Assembly: GCA_012964435.1 (NCBI GenBank)
Contig: DTTX01000074.1
Coordinates: forward strand, 40,765-90,996
Direction: 5' to 3'
Length of the DNA: 50,232 nt
Source of the DNA: Mesonia sp.
GTDB lineage: Bacteria; Bacteroidota; Bacteroidia; Flavobacteriales; Flavobacteriaceae
The position numbers and the translations under genes are program-made. The notes beneath the pieces were generated by a model. The model was not told the origin of the DNA. It ran no database searches and saw only the letters and a program-made list of their open reading frames with translations. Below, piece by piece: positions 42,842 to 50,232 of this stretch. Positions within the stretch are counted from its first letter, which is position 1; every line of letters starts with the position of its first letter.

Positions 42842-43891
42842 TTAATTATCAATTTCTTTTAAAGCTTCTACTAGCGTTTTATTTTCTTCTGAAGTACCAA
42901 TGGTAAAACGTAAAGTGTTTTCGCAAAGCGGTTGTGTGGTTCGGTTGCGAATCACAATCCCTTTTTCAATTAATTCTTGGTAACGTTTGCTCGCATCGTC
43001 AACCTTTACCAACACAAAATTGGCATCGGTCGGATAAATCTCTTTGATAAATTTAACTTCTTGTAAAGCAATCATCAATCGGGTTCTTTCTTCTAAAATA
43101 CTTTCTACTTCATCAAAGACTTCATCTACCGCTAAAATGCGCTCTAAAGCTTTTTGCTGCGTCAATTCATTCACATTATAAGGCGGTTTGATCTTATTGA
43201 GAACTGAAATAATTGCTGCGGAAGCATAACAAACTCCCAATCGAATTCCCGCCATTCCATAGGCTTTAGAAAGCGTTTGGGTGACGATTAAATTAGGATA
43301 AAGATCTAGAAATCCAATCCAAGTTTCGTAAGATGAAAAATCGATATACGCTTCATCGATGACTACAATTCCGTTGAAATTTTCTAAAATGGTTTTAATA
43401 GCTCGAGCATCAAAAGCGTTACCTGTCGGATTATTGGGCGAACAAATAAAAAGTAATTTTGTTTGCTCATCGACCGATTTTAATATCAATTTTACGTCTA
43501 ATTGAAATTCTTCTGTGAGTAAAATTTCCCGATTTTCAATATTATTAATTTCGGATAACACTTTGTACATTCCGTAAGTTGGCGGAAGGGTAATCACATT
43601 ATCAACACCGGGTTCGCAAAAAGCACGGAAAATTAAATCTAAAACTTCATCACTGCCGTTACCTAATAAAATTTGTTCTTTTTTTACGTTTTTTAATTCT
43701 GCTAAAGCGGATTTTAAGTCACGTTGTTGCGGATCCGGATAACGATTTACACCATTTTCAAAAGGATTTTCATTAGCATCAAGAAAAATCATTTCTGTAC
43801 CAGAAGCTTTATATTCATCACGGGCTGAAGAATATGGCTGTAATTTTTGAACGTTGGCTCGTACTAAATTTTGTAAATTAAATTCGCTCAT
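42842..43891 (-). CDS. hisC: Histidinol-phosphate aminotransferase
   Basis: 349 residues, PLP-dependent fold type I. FLDANENPFENGVNRYPDPQQ, ILLGNGSDEVLDLIFRAF, CSPNNPTGNAF, VVIDEAYIDF and the Schiff-base Lys in TQTLSKAYGMAGIRLG. It transaminates imidazole acetol phosphate with glutamate, step 7. Length is normal. The stop of hisD lies 1 bp upstream of its start. Confidence 0.95.
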   Translation of the reverse strand: MSEFNLQNLVRANVQKLQPYSSARDEYKASGTEMIFLDANENPFENGVNRYPDPQQRDLKSALAELKNVKKEQILLGNGSDEVLDLIFRAFCEPGVDNVITLPPTYGMYKVLSEINNIENREILLTEEFQLDVKLILKSVDEQTKLLFICSPNNPTGNAFDARAIKTILENFNGIVVIDEAYIDFSSYETWIGFLDLYPNLIVTQTLSKAYGMAGIRLGVCYASAAIISVLNKIKPPYNVNELTQQKALERILAVDEVFDEVESILEERTRLMIALQEVKFIKEIYPTDANFVLVKVDDASKRYQELIEKGIVIRNRTTQPLCENTLRFTIGTSEENKTLVEALKEIDN

Positions 43892-43892
43892 A

Positions 43893-45179
43893 TTATTCTT
43901 CTAAACTTTTTAATCTTAAGGTTACAGCATTTTTATGTGCTTGTAAACCTTCTGCCTCTGCCATTAATTCTATAGCTTTTCCTATAGTTTTAATTCCGTT
44001 TTCATCTATTTTTTGAAAAGTCATACTCTTTTGAAAGCTATCTAAATTTACTCCGCTATATTGTTTTGCATAAGCATTTGTAGGCAACGTATGATTGGTA
44101 CCTGAAGCGTAATCTCCTGCACTTTCTGGCGTATAATTACCAATAAAAACCGAACCCGCATTTAGAATACCGTCTACAAAAAATTCTTCATTTTCTGCAA
44201 TTACAATAAAATGTTCTGGAGCATATTGATTGATTAATTGTAAAGCGATTTCTTCATTTTCAATCAAAATCAATTTTGAATTTTCAATAGCCTTTTCTGC
44301 AATAGCTTTTCTCGGTAAGTCTTTTAGTTGCTGCTGAATATCTTCTTCAACTTCTTGTAGAATCTCTTCAGAAGTAGTGACCAAAATCACCTGACTATCG
44401 ATGCCGTGCTCTGCTTGCGAAAGTAAATCTGAGGCTACAAAGCTCGGTTTGGCAGTTTCATCTGCAAATACCAATAATTCTGAAGGTCCTGCCGGCATAT
44501 CGATAGCGACGTTAAATCTCGTGGCTAGTTGTTTGGCAACAGTTACAAATTGATTACCCGGACCAAAAATTTTATAAACCTGCGGAATGCTTTCTGTTCC
44601 AAAAGTTAATCCGGCAATGGCTTGAATACCACCAACTTTAAAGATTTTGGTGACTCCGCATAAATTTGCGGTGTACAAAATAGCCGGATGAATATTACCT
44701 TTTTTATCAGGTGGCGAACACAAAATAATTTCTTGACAACCTGCTAATTGCGCTGGAACTGCCAACATTAATATAGTTGAAAACAAAGGTGCAGAACCAC
44801 CGGGAATATATAATCCCACTTTTTGAATCGGGCGTTTTTCTTGCCAGCATTTTACTCCGTTTTGAGTTTCAACTTCAACTCGATCGGTTTTTTGAGCAGC
44901 GTGAAATTTAGTGATATTCTCTTTCGCTAATTGAATAGCTTCTTTTAATTCTGCTGAAATTTCTTTTTCTGCTTGCTGAATTTCTTCCGGAGAAACTTCT
45001 ATGTTTTTAATCGCGATCCCATCAAATAAACTTGTGTATTTTTCAATAGCTTGATCGCCTTTCGATCTTACTTCTGCAAAAATTTCGTTTACCGTTGCTT
45101 CAATATCATCTACCGTTTGCGTGGGGCGTTTTAAAACTTCTTCCCAGTTTTTTGATGATGGATTTTTTATGATTTTCAT
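43893..45179 (-). CDS. hisD: Histidinol dehydrogenase
   Basis: I use the ATG at 45179 (MKIIKNPSSKNWEEVLKRP), giving 428 residues; a longer frame from 45251 would run through a dispersed repeat (VTSSGVKRKK) and overlap hisG. Motifs: KVGLYIPGGSAPLFSTILMLAVPA, GGIQAIAGLTFGTESIPQVYKIFGPGNQFVTVAK, DMPAGPSELLVFAD, SQAEHGIDSQ, AGSVFIGNYTPESAGDYASGTNHTLPT. The enzyme oxidises histidinol to histidine (last two steps) with zinc and NAD. Confidence 0.95.
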   Translation of the reverse strand: MKIIKNPSSKNWEEVLKRPTQTVDDIEATVNEIFAEVRSKGDQAIEKYTSLFDGIAIKNIEVSPEEIQQAEKEISAELKEAIQLAKENITKFHAAQKTDRVEVETQNGVKCWQEKRPIQKVGLYIPGGSAPLFSTILMLAVPAQLAGCQEIILCSPPDKKGNIHPAILYTANLCGVTKIFKVGGIQAIAGLTFGTESIPQVYKIFGPGNQFVTVAKQLATRFNVAIDMPAGPSELLVFADETAKPSFVASDLLSQAEHGIDSQVILVTTSEEILQEVEEDIQQQLKDLPRKAIAEKAIENSKLILIENEEIALQLINQYAPEHFIVIAENEEFFVDGILNAGSVFIGNYTPESAGDYASGTNHTLPTNAYAKQYSGVNLDSFQKSMTFQKIDENGIKTIGKAIELMAEAEGLQAHKNAVTLRLKSLEE

Positions 45180-45194
45180 ACTTATGTTTTTTTT

Positions 45195-45219
45195 CCTCTT
45201 GACTCCGCTCGAGGTGACA
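45195..45219. repeat. Dispersed repeat between hisG and hisD
   Basis: CCTCTTGACTCCGCTCGAGG at 45195-45214 followed by TGACA; fills the gap between hisG and the true hisD start. Confidence 0.75.
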
Positions 45220-45223
45220 AATT

Positions 45224-46075
45224 TTACAATACCATTTTTTCTATTGGGCAAATAAGGATTCCTTCAGCACCATTTTTTTTTAACTCGTCGATTACATCCC
45301 AAAAAGTTTCTTCGTTAATTACAGAATGTAACGAACTCCAACCTTCTTTTGCTAATGGCAACACCGTTGGACTCTTCATTCCCGGTAAAATATCGATGAT
45401 CTTATCAAGCTTATCGTTAGGAGCATTCAGCAACACATATTTTGAAGTTCTCGCTTTCAAAACCGACTGGATCCTGAATAAAAGCTTATCTAAGACTTTA
45501 TTTGCTTCCGTAGAAATTTGTGGCGAAACCGCTAAAACTGCTTCACTTTTTAAAATTTGCTCGACTTCTTTTAAATTGTTTTTGAATAAGGTACTTCCGC
45601 TGGAAACGATATCGACAATTGCATCTGCCAAGCCTATATTCGGAGCGATTTCTACCGAACCGGAAATTTTGTGTAATTCTGCGTTGATTCCTTTTTCAGC
45701 TAAAAAATTCTTGACGGTATTTGGATAAGAAGTGGCTATTTTCTTTCCTTCTAGATCTTGTAAACTATTAAAATCATTTTCTTTAGGAACCGCCACCGAA
45801 ACCCGACATTTAGAAAACCCCAACTTCTCTACGATTTTTAGATCTTCGCCTTTTTCAACTAAAAGATTTTCTCCTAAAATAGCTATATCTACCACACCAT
45901 CTCTTAAATACTGCGGAATATCGCCGTTTCTTAAGTATAAAACTTCTAATGGAAAATTACGAGAAGTCGTTTTTAACTGATCTTTTCCGTTATCGATATA
46001 AATACCGGCTTCTTTTAAAATTTTAATAGAATCGTCGTGTAGACGTCCCGATTTTTGAATAGCAATTTTTAACAT
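45224..46075 (-). CDS. hisG: ATP phosphoribosyltransferase (long form, HisG_L)
   Basis: 283 residues. The N-terminal catalytic domains show LKIAIQKSGRLHDDSIKILKEAGI, DGVVDIAILGENLL and DAIVDIVSSGSTLFKNNLKEVE (PRPP loop); the C-terminal regulatory domain (about 210-283, DKIIDILPGMKSPTVLPLAKEGWSSLHSVINEETFWDVIDELKKNGAEGILICPIEKM) binds histidine for feedback inhibition. It is therefore the long form that needs no HisZ. First step of the pathway and first gene behind the attenuator. Confidence 0.96.
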   Translation of the reverse strand: MLKIAIQKSGRLHDDSIKILKEAGIYIDNGKDQLKTTSRNFPLEVLYLRNGDIPQYLRDGVVDIAILGENLLVEKGEDLKIVEKLGFSKCRVSVAVPKENDFNSLQDLEGKKIATSYPNTVKNFLAEKGINAELHKISGSVEIAPNIGLADAIVDIVSSGSTLFKNNLKEVEQILKSEAVLAVSPQISTEANKVLDKLLFRIQSVLKARTSKYVLLNAPNDKLDKIIDILPGMKSPTVLPLAKEGWSSLHSVINEETFWDVIDELKKNGAEGILICPIEKMVL

Positions 46076-46114
46076 TTTTGTTTTAAAATAAAGTTTGAGC
46101 AGTTAAGTTTAGGC

Positions 46115-46152
46115 AACAAAAAACCCGTTTGAAACTACTCAAACGGGTTTGT
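46115..46152 (-). terminator. Attenuator terminator of the his operon
   Basis: On the minus strand AAACCCGTTTGA (46150-46139) pairs with TCAAACGGGTTT (46132-46121) around a short loop, followed by T6. It lies 34 bp after the leader peptide stop and 40 bp before hisG, so it would stop transcription before the operon. Confidence 0.9.
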
Positions 46153-46183
46153 AAATTATCTTTGAATTTCATCAAATACATAA

Positions 46184-46240
46184 TCACCTCGCTTGAGCGT
46201 GGAAGTGAATATGATGGTGATGTAAATTAATTTGTCTCAT
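46184..46240 (-). CDS. hisL: his operon leader peptide
   Basis: An 18-codon minus-strand ORF, MRQINLHHHHIHFHAQAR, stop TGA. Six of 18 residues are His, including four in a row (CAT CAC CAT CAT), which is the mark of a his leader peptide. The codons for QAR and the stop (TCAAGCGAGGT, 46196-46186) can pair with the 5' arm of the terminator (ACC and CGTTTGA, with one bulged A and one G-U), a classic antiterminator. Ribosome stalling at His codons would free this segment and allow readthrough into hisG. The ATG starts only a few bases after the predicted transcription start. Confidence 0.88.
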   Translation of the reverse strand: MRQINLHHHHIHFHAQAR

Positions 46241-46247
46241 TGTTTTA

Positions 46248-46255
46248 CAAACATA
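46248..46255 (-). promoter_or_regulatory. -7 box of the his operon
   Basis: TATGTTTG on the minus strand (46255-46248), exact fit to TAnnTTTG, 7 bp before the hisL ATG. A -33 TTTG is not clear. If used, the leader RNA begins within about 5 bases of the start codon. Confidence 0.6.
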
Positions 46256-46303
46256 TAAATTATTCAGAAGAAAAAATGAATTTTAGAAAAATTTAATATT
46301 CGT

Positions 46304-47122
46304 CTAATTATTACCTAAAATTATTGGCAACCCTTCATCACCGCTTCCTACTACGATTACTTTAGCATTATTCGATTTTGAGAGTTCGACGGTTGCCTGG
46401 ATTCCTTTTTCTTTTAATACTTTATCGGTTAACGACTGACTCAAAATTGTATTTGCTCTCGCTTTACCTTCGGCTTCAATTTTTTGTCGTTCAGCTTCTT
46501 TTTGTGCTTTGGTCAATCTAAATTCGTACTCTAAAGATTCTTGCTCTTGACGAAGTTTACGCTCAATCGCGTCTTTGATAGTCGTTGGCAAAGAAACATC
46601 TCTTACTAAAATTTCATTGACTTGCACGTATTGATTTTTAAGTAAAAGCTGTGTTTCTTCTAAAATTTCTTTTTGAATAGCTTCTCGCTTACTGGCATAT
46701 AATTGCTCAGGACTGTAACGACCAACTACTGCTCTAGCGGCAGATCTTACTGCAGGTTTTAATAATCGTTCGATGTATTCTTCTCCTTTTTCTTTATGAA
46801 GTTTTCCTAAATCGTCATATTTAGGCTGAAACCAAGTAGATGCATCCAATTTAATTTCTAGTCCGTTAGAACTTAACACCTGCATTTTCTCTTCTAAAGA
46901 TTGTTGCCTTACTTCGTAAACAAAAACACTGTTCCACGGAGCAACAAAATGAAAACCTTCGCCCATTGGTGGTTCGTCGGTCACAACACCACCATCGAGT
47001 GTTCTATATAAAACGCCGCCTTCACCAGAACCAATGGTTACTGTTGCTTTAAATAAGATAATTAAAAATACGATCCCGATGATGATCACGGGAATTAATG
47101 CTTTTGGAAATTTGTTGTTCAT
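46304..47122 (-). CDS. Prohibitin/SPFH (band 7) family membrane protein
   Basis: 272 residues. A single N-terminal membrane helix (about 11-28, LIPVIIIGIVFLIILF) is followed by the band-7 domain (SGEGGVLYRTLDGGVV, GEGFHFVAPWNSVFVYEVRQQ, YSPEQLYASKREAIQ) and a long coiled coil rich in Glu/Lys/Ala (about 185-240). Prohibitins form ring-shaped membrane scaffolds and often partner with FtsH protease; no partner is encoded here. The gene lies 9 bp after the next one upstream (VWA-like), so they share a transcript. Confidence 0.88.
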   Translation of the reverse strand: MNNKFPKALIPVIIIGIVFLIILFKATVTIGSGEGGVLYRTLDGGVVTDEPPMGEGFHFVAPWNSVFVYEVRQQSLEEKMQVLSSNGLEIKLDASTWFQPKYDDLGKLHKEKGEEYIERLLKPAVRSAARAVVGRYSPEQLYASKREAIQKEILEETQLLLKNQYVQVNEILVRDVSLPTTIKDAIERKLRQEQESLEYEFRLTKAQKEAERQKIEAEGKARANTILSQSLTDKVLKEKGIQATVELSKSNNAKVIVVGSGDEGLPIILGNN

Positions 47123-47131
47123 TATATTAAA

Positions 47132-49153
47132 TTAAATGAGTCCGTAATATTTTCTTAGAAACCATTCGGAAGATAGGCAAAAAACAATGATTGCCAATAA
47201 ATAAACCCAATCGATTAAAGGAGAAACTTCTTGTTTACTTTTTTGAATAGGTTTGAATTCCGGCGATTGTAGCAATTGTTGTTTAATTTCTTCAAACTGA
47301 TTAGGAAAATAAATTTCATCGCTTAACTGCTGAAAAGCACTTAGATTAGCATTTAAAAATTGCTTTTCAACCTCAAAATCAACAATCGTGAAACTTCCAG
47401 ATTTTGAAAGTTGCTCCCCTTCTACGTTTACTATAAAATTATAGTTTCCTGCCGGTAAATTACTTAAATCGACTTCATATTGATTATTCCGCAGTAAAAA
47501 AGGAAATATCTGTGAAGCATCAGTTTCTTTATTTTTTACGGTAAGATTTAATTTTCCACGCGCATCGAACTCGTAATTCTTATCAAAATATTGGGCTTGC
47601 AACACAATATCTTCACCTGAATTGTAGAACGAATTATAGTCTAAACGTAGTCGTTCTCGACGTTTATTAGAAGCTAAATATTGAATAAGTTTCCCGAAAA
47701 ATTCATCGTAAGTCGTAAAACTTTCTTCGTCTAAAAAGCTTTTAGCTCTCCATTGCCAAGCATTTTCTCCGAATAAAAATCCGTGACGCTGACTTCCACT
47801 TTCGAAAGTGGCTAATAAAGGTGTTTCTGTTTCGTAACCGGCGATCGATTGAAAAAGTAAAGCATTTACTTCTGTAGAAAAACTTAGATCGCCAAACTTA
47901 TCTTTCAATGGCGGAAAATCGTCAAAACCAATATCTTCAAACTGAAATGAAGAATAATTTTCGTTATAGGCTGCTAAATAATCTTCTTCTTGATTGGTGG
48001 TTTGCTTGGTAAAAACTTGTTGATTTCTATTGAGAAATTGATAGTTGGTTTTGGTTCCTGTGACGGTTAAGGTATTCAACCTTAAACGCTCAATTTGTTC
48101 GTAAGCACGTGCAAAATTTTCATCGGGTTGATAAAGCACGACCAATTGATATTCACCAAAATCGATATCGTCTTCGATATTTTTAATCGTTGCAGCCCGT
48201 TGCTGGTTATGTTCTATACTTTTTTTGAAGGCTCCCAAATCGGGATGTAAAATAGAAGAAAGTAACAGCACATTCGTTTTTTCATCGATCACTTCTACCG
48301 CAAAATTCTTGGTATTATTCTCGATATTTTTCTCGTTTTCTAGTGGTTGAATAGCAACTGAATAGGTTTTTACACCAACACTATTTGCAGGAAGTGTTGC
48401 ATTAATAACTGCGGAAGTTTTATTGCTACTGAAGGAAATCGTTTCTGAATATAAAGTCTGATTGCCTTGCTTGATTTCGAAACGCCTAGAAATTGCTGAA
48501 TTCCCTGAATAATTTACAAATACTTCTACCGGAAATTTGTTGTTGAGAAATGCGTAACGATTGGCATTTAACTGACCGATTTTTAGATCTTCATATTGTG
48601 TGGTATCGCCCACCACCACTGGAAAAATTGGTTGCTTGAGTTGTTTGGCAGAATAAGTAAAATCTTGCCCGTAAGTTTGGTTACCATCTGAAATAAAAAC
48701 AACCGGAGCTGTTTTGTTTTTATAAAGTTGTTGAAGGTTTGAAAACGCCTGATGCAAATTACTTTGCGACGCTGAAAAACTTAACGAATCTGCGTTTGTA
48801 AAATTAGTACCGAAACTATAAGCTTCAATAGAAAAAGCTTCCGTTAACTCTTCGTCTTGCTGTAATTGATTCAGCAAATTTAAAACTTTATCTTTTTCTC
48901 CTAAATAATTGATCGATGAAGAATTATCGACAGCAATCGCCAAAGATGGTTTTTCTAATGTATAACTGGTATTCGTGAATTTCGGGTTAATCAAGAGCAA
49001 AAAAACCGAAAAATAGGTGATAAAACGCAAAGCACTGAACAGTATCCAGTGCTTTGAACGTTTATTTTTCTTCGTAAAATAATATTGTACCAACACCAAT
49101 GCTAATGCGATAATCGCTGCTAGAATGATAAAAAGGATGTTGGTTACTGTCAT
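47132..49153 (-). CDS. VWA-like membrane protein (BatA/BatB-like)
   Basis: 673 residues. Two N-terminal membrane helices (about 6-28 and 37-60) precede a von Willebrand A-like domain starting SLAIAVDNSSSINYLGE (MIDAS DxSxS: D75-N-S-S-S) and continuing VFISDGNQTYGQDF; a long beta-rich periplasmic region follows and a last helix near the C-terminus (VYLLAIIVFCLSSEWFLRKYYGLI). The topology is that of the Bacteroidetes membrane proteins with a periplasmic VWA and glutamine amidotransferase-like fold. The function is not known; a role in envelope stress or assembly is guessed from related Bat proteins only. Confidence 0.8.
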   Translation of the reverse strand: MTVTNILFIILAAIIALALVLVQYYFTKKNKRSKHWILFSALRFITYFSVFLLLINPKFTNTSYTLEKPSLAIAVDNSSSINYLGEKDKVLNLLNQLQQDEELTEAFSIEAYSFGTNFTNADSLSFSASQSNLHQAFSNLQQLYKNKTAPVVFISDGNQTYGQDFTYSAKQLKQPIFPVVVGDTTQYEDLKIGQLNANRYAFLNNKFPVEVFVNYSGNSAISRRFEIKQGNQTLYSETISFSSNKTSAVINATLPANSVGVKTYSVAIQPLENEKNIENNTKNFAVEVIDEKTNVLLLSSILHPDLGAFKKSIEHNQQRAATIKNIEDDIDFGEYQLVVLYQPDENFARAYEQIERLRLNTLTVTGTKTNYQFLNRNQQVFTKQTTNQEEDYLAAYNENYSSFQFEDIGFDDFPPLKDKFGDLSFSTEVNALLFQSIAGYETETPLLATFESGSQRHGFLFGENAWQWRAKSFLDEESFTTYDEFFGKLIQYLASNKRRERLRLDYNSFYNSGEDIVLQAQYFDKNYEFDARGKLNLTVKNKETDASQIFPFLLRNNQYEVDLSNLPAGNYNFIVNVEGEQLSKSGSFTIVDFEVEKQFLNANLSAFQQLSDEIYFPNQFEEIKQQLLQSPEFKPIQKSKQEVSPLIDWVYLLAIIVFCLSSEWFLRKYYGLI

Positions 49154-49192
49154 TAAATTAGGTTAGAATTTTTTCAATTAAATAATTACTTC

Positions 49193-49290
49193 TCTACTTT
49201 GCTTGAAGTGATTACAATTCGAGTAAAAAGTTAGTTCTCGATACAATTTTGTTTTTGCTTCACTAAACAAAATCACTCGAACTGACTAAA
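49193..49290. repeat. Degenerate dispersed repeat remnant
   Basis: CTCTACTTTGCTTGAAGTGA (49193-49212) resembles the CTCGACTCCGCTCGAAGTGA repeat in hisA with several changes, and an inverted match TTCACTAAACAAAATCACTC lies at 49260-49279. It is the weakest repeat call. Confidence 0.35.
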
Positions 49291-49292
49291 TT

Positions 49293-50039
49293 TTAAGTTA
49301 GCATTCCACCGTCAACGTTAATTACCTGTCCGGTTACGTAGCTACTTAGATCGCTACCTAAATACACACAGGCATTGGCGATATCTTCAGGACTTCCGCC
49401 ACGTTTTAATGGAATATTATCTCTCCAACCTTGCACGGTTTTTTCATCTAATTTAGCCGTCATTTCTGTTTCAATAAAACCTGGAGCGATCACGTTCGTT
49501 CTAATATTTCTAGAACCTAACTCTAAGGCCATCGATTTAGAGAAACCTATAATTCCTGCTTTTGAAGCGGCATAATTAGATTGACCAGCGTTACCTTTTA
49601 CACCAACTACAGAACTCATATTAATAATGCTTCCGTGGCGCTGCTTTAACATCGTACGTTGTACGGCTTTGGTCATATTAAAAATTGACTTTAAGTTCAC
49701 CTCAATTACTTTATCGAAGTCTTCTTCGCTCATACGCATTAACAGGTTATCTTTTGTGATTCCTGCGTTATTGATTAAAATATCGATGCTGCTAAAATCT
49801 TTAGATACTTGTGCAATTAAATCTTGCGCTTCTTCGAAACTTGCAGCATTACTTTTATAGGCTTTTGCTTTAACGCCCATATTGGTTAATTCTTTTTCTA
49901 ATTCTTCGGCTGCTTCTACCGATGAGCTATAGGTAAATGCCACGTTTGCTCCGTGTTGAGCAAAAACTTGTGCGATACCTCTACCAATACCACGACTGGC
50001 TCCGGTAATGATGGCATTTTTTCCTTCTAATATTTTCAT
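49293..50039 (-). CDS. fabG: 3-oxoacyl-[acyl-carrier-protein] reductase
   Basis: 248 residues, short-chain dehydrogenase. NADPH loop TGASRGIG (12-19), NNAG (90-93), and the tetrad N115, S143, Y156, K160 (INMSSVVGVKGNAGQSNYAASKAG), plus NVIAPGFIETEMT and SSYVTGQVINVDGGM at the C-terminus. It reduces 3-oxoacyl-ACP in fatty acid elongation. Length and motifs fit FabG rather than other SDRs. It is a single gene; a TATATTTG -7 box lies 30-37 bp upstream of its start. Confidence 0.93.
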   Translation of the reverse strand: MKILEGKNAIITGASRGIGRGIAQVFAQHGANVAFTYSSSVEAAEELEKELTNMGVKAKAYKSNAASFEEAQDLIAQVSKDFSSIDILINNAGITKDNLLMRMSEEDFDKVIEVNLKSIFNMTKAVQRTMLKQRHGSIINMSSVVGVKGNAGQSNYAASKAGIIGFSKSMALELGSRNIRTNVIAPGFIETEMTAKLDEKTVQGWRDNIPLKRGGSPEDIANACVYLGSDLSSYVTGQVINVDGGMLT

Positions 50040-50068
50040 AATTTGAATTGATTTAATAATAGCAAAGC

Positions 50069-50076
50069 CAAATATA
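50069..50076 (-). promoter_or_regulatory. -7 box of fabG
   Basis: TATATTTG on the minus strand (50076-50069) matches TAnnTTTG; start expected near 50063, leader about 24 nt. No TTTG at -33. Confidence 0.5.
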
Positions 50077-50100
50077 ATAATTCGCTTAGAGTTTTGGCAT

Positions 50101-50134
50101 AAAAAAACCTCTCGAAATCTCGAGAGGTTTTCTT
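50101..50134 (-). terminator. Intrinsic terminator between fabG and the gene upstream
   Basis: AACCTCTCGA/TCGAGAGGTT hairpin with T7 on the minus strand and a T-rich plus-strand end. It lies 17 bp after the stop codon of the minus-strand gene that enters from the right edge. Confidence 0.88.
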
Positions 50135-50151
50135 TTAAGTTGAAGTAAAAC

Positions 50152-50232
50152 TTAGAGTTTTAAATCTTCTGAAGAATTTTCGTAATTAAATAAATAATCG
50201 ATGTCTAATTCTTCTACTTCCCCTAGTTTAGA
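50152..50232 (-). CDS. C-terminal end of an unidentified gene (cut by window edge)
   Basis: The minus strand reads an open frame from the window edge to TAA (50154-50152): it ends LGEVEELDIDYLFNYENSSE and a final DLKL. The acidic composition and codon use look genuine, and a strong terminator follows. With only 26 residues it cannot be named. Confidence 0.6.
   Translation of the reverse strand, partial: SKLGEVEELDIDYLFNYENSSEDLKL

Overview
The window is AT-rich chromosomal DNA from a member of the Bacteroidetes, most likely a marine-type Flavobacteriaceae (relatives of Gramella, Zunongwangia or Salegentibacter would fit; the genus cannot be fixed from the sequence alone). The signs are a type IX secretion C-terminal sorting domain, a lipoprotein TamA homologue (TamL) next to TamB, TPR-type histidine kinases, promoters of the form TAnnTTTG, and very few Shine-Dalgarno sequences. 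There is no phage, plasmid, insertion sequence or CRISPR array.

Layout. 1-3.4 kb: the end of a histidine kinase gene, an HPt gene and a LytTR response regulator gene, followed by three tandem small-RNA-like units with intrinsic terminators, a small lipoprotein and a STAS-like protein. 3.7-7.7 kb: glycosyltransferase, FNT-family channel, PAP2 phosphatase, secreted protein. 7.7-15.1 kb (minus): tamB-tamL. 15.4-18.1 kb (minus): TPR histidine kinase and LuxR-type regulator. 18.2-21.8 kb: a phosphoesterase/beta-barrel gene broken by one extra T. 21.9-25.0 kb: TPP riboswitch and thiM-thiE-thiD-tenA thiamine salvage operon. 25.0-29.1 kb (minus): WrbA, a tiny ORF, a PI-type C-terminal-anchor miniprotein and a large T9SS-exported protein; then tRNA-Arg(TCT). 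29.4-37.2 kb: aldehyde dehydrogenase, CorA, lipoprotein, VTT membrane protein, TruA, cysE-cysM, DUF2461. 37.4-46.2 kb (minus): GIY-YIG protein set among repeats, thiamine pyrophosphokinase, and a complete histidine operon hisGDCBHAF(IE) preceded by a His-rich leader peptide and attenuator. 46.3-50.2 kb (minus): prohibitin-like protein, VWA-type membrane protein, fabG and the tail of another gene.

The most interesting signal is a set of 9-bp elements, roughly (C/T)A(T/C/A)CGAAAn, repeated with an exact 21-bp period (9 bp + 12 bp spacer, the geometry used by LytTR regulators). They lie upstream of each of the three small RNA units, the STAS gene, the glycosyltransferase gene and, 26 kb away on the other strand, the T9SS protein gene; one further array has no clear target. 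I infer that these form a regulon of the LytTR regulator encoded at 1112-1828. In the small RNA units the distance from the array to the -7 box is almost constant, and the -33 box is absent, as expected for an activator-dependent promoter.

The second strong signal is the his leader: an 18-residue peptide with six His codons, an antiterminator that can pair with the 5' arm of a strong terminator, and the complete his operon behind it. A third theme is a family of dispersed palindromic repeats (translated as HAELDSAS or SGVEG) that crowd the his region, sit inside hisA in frame, and create false upstream start codons for hisB, hisD and the GIY-YIG gene.
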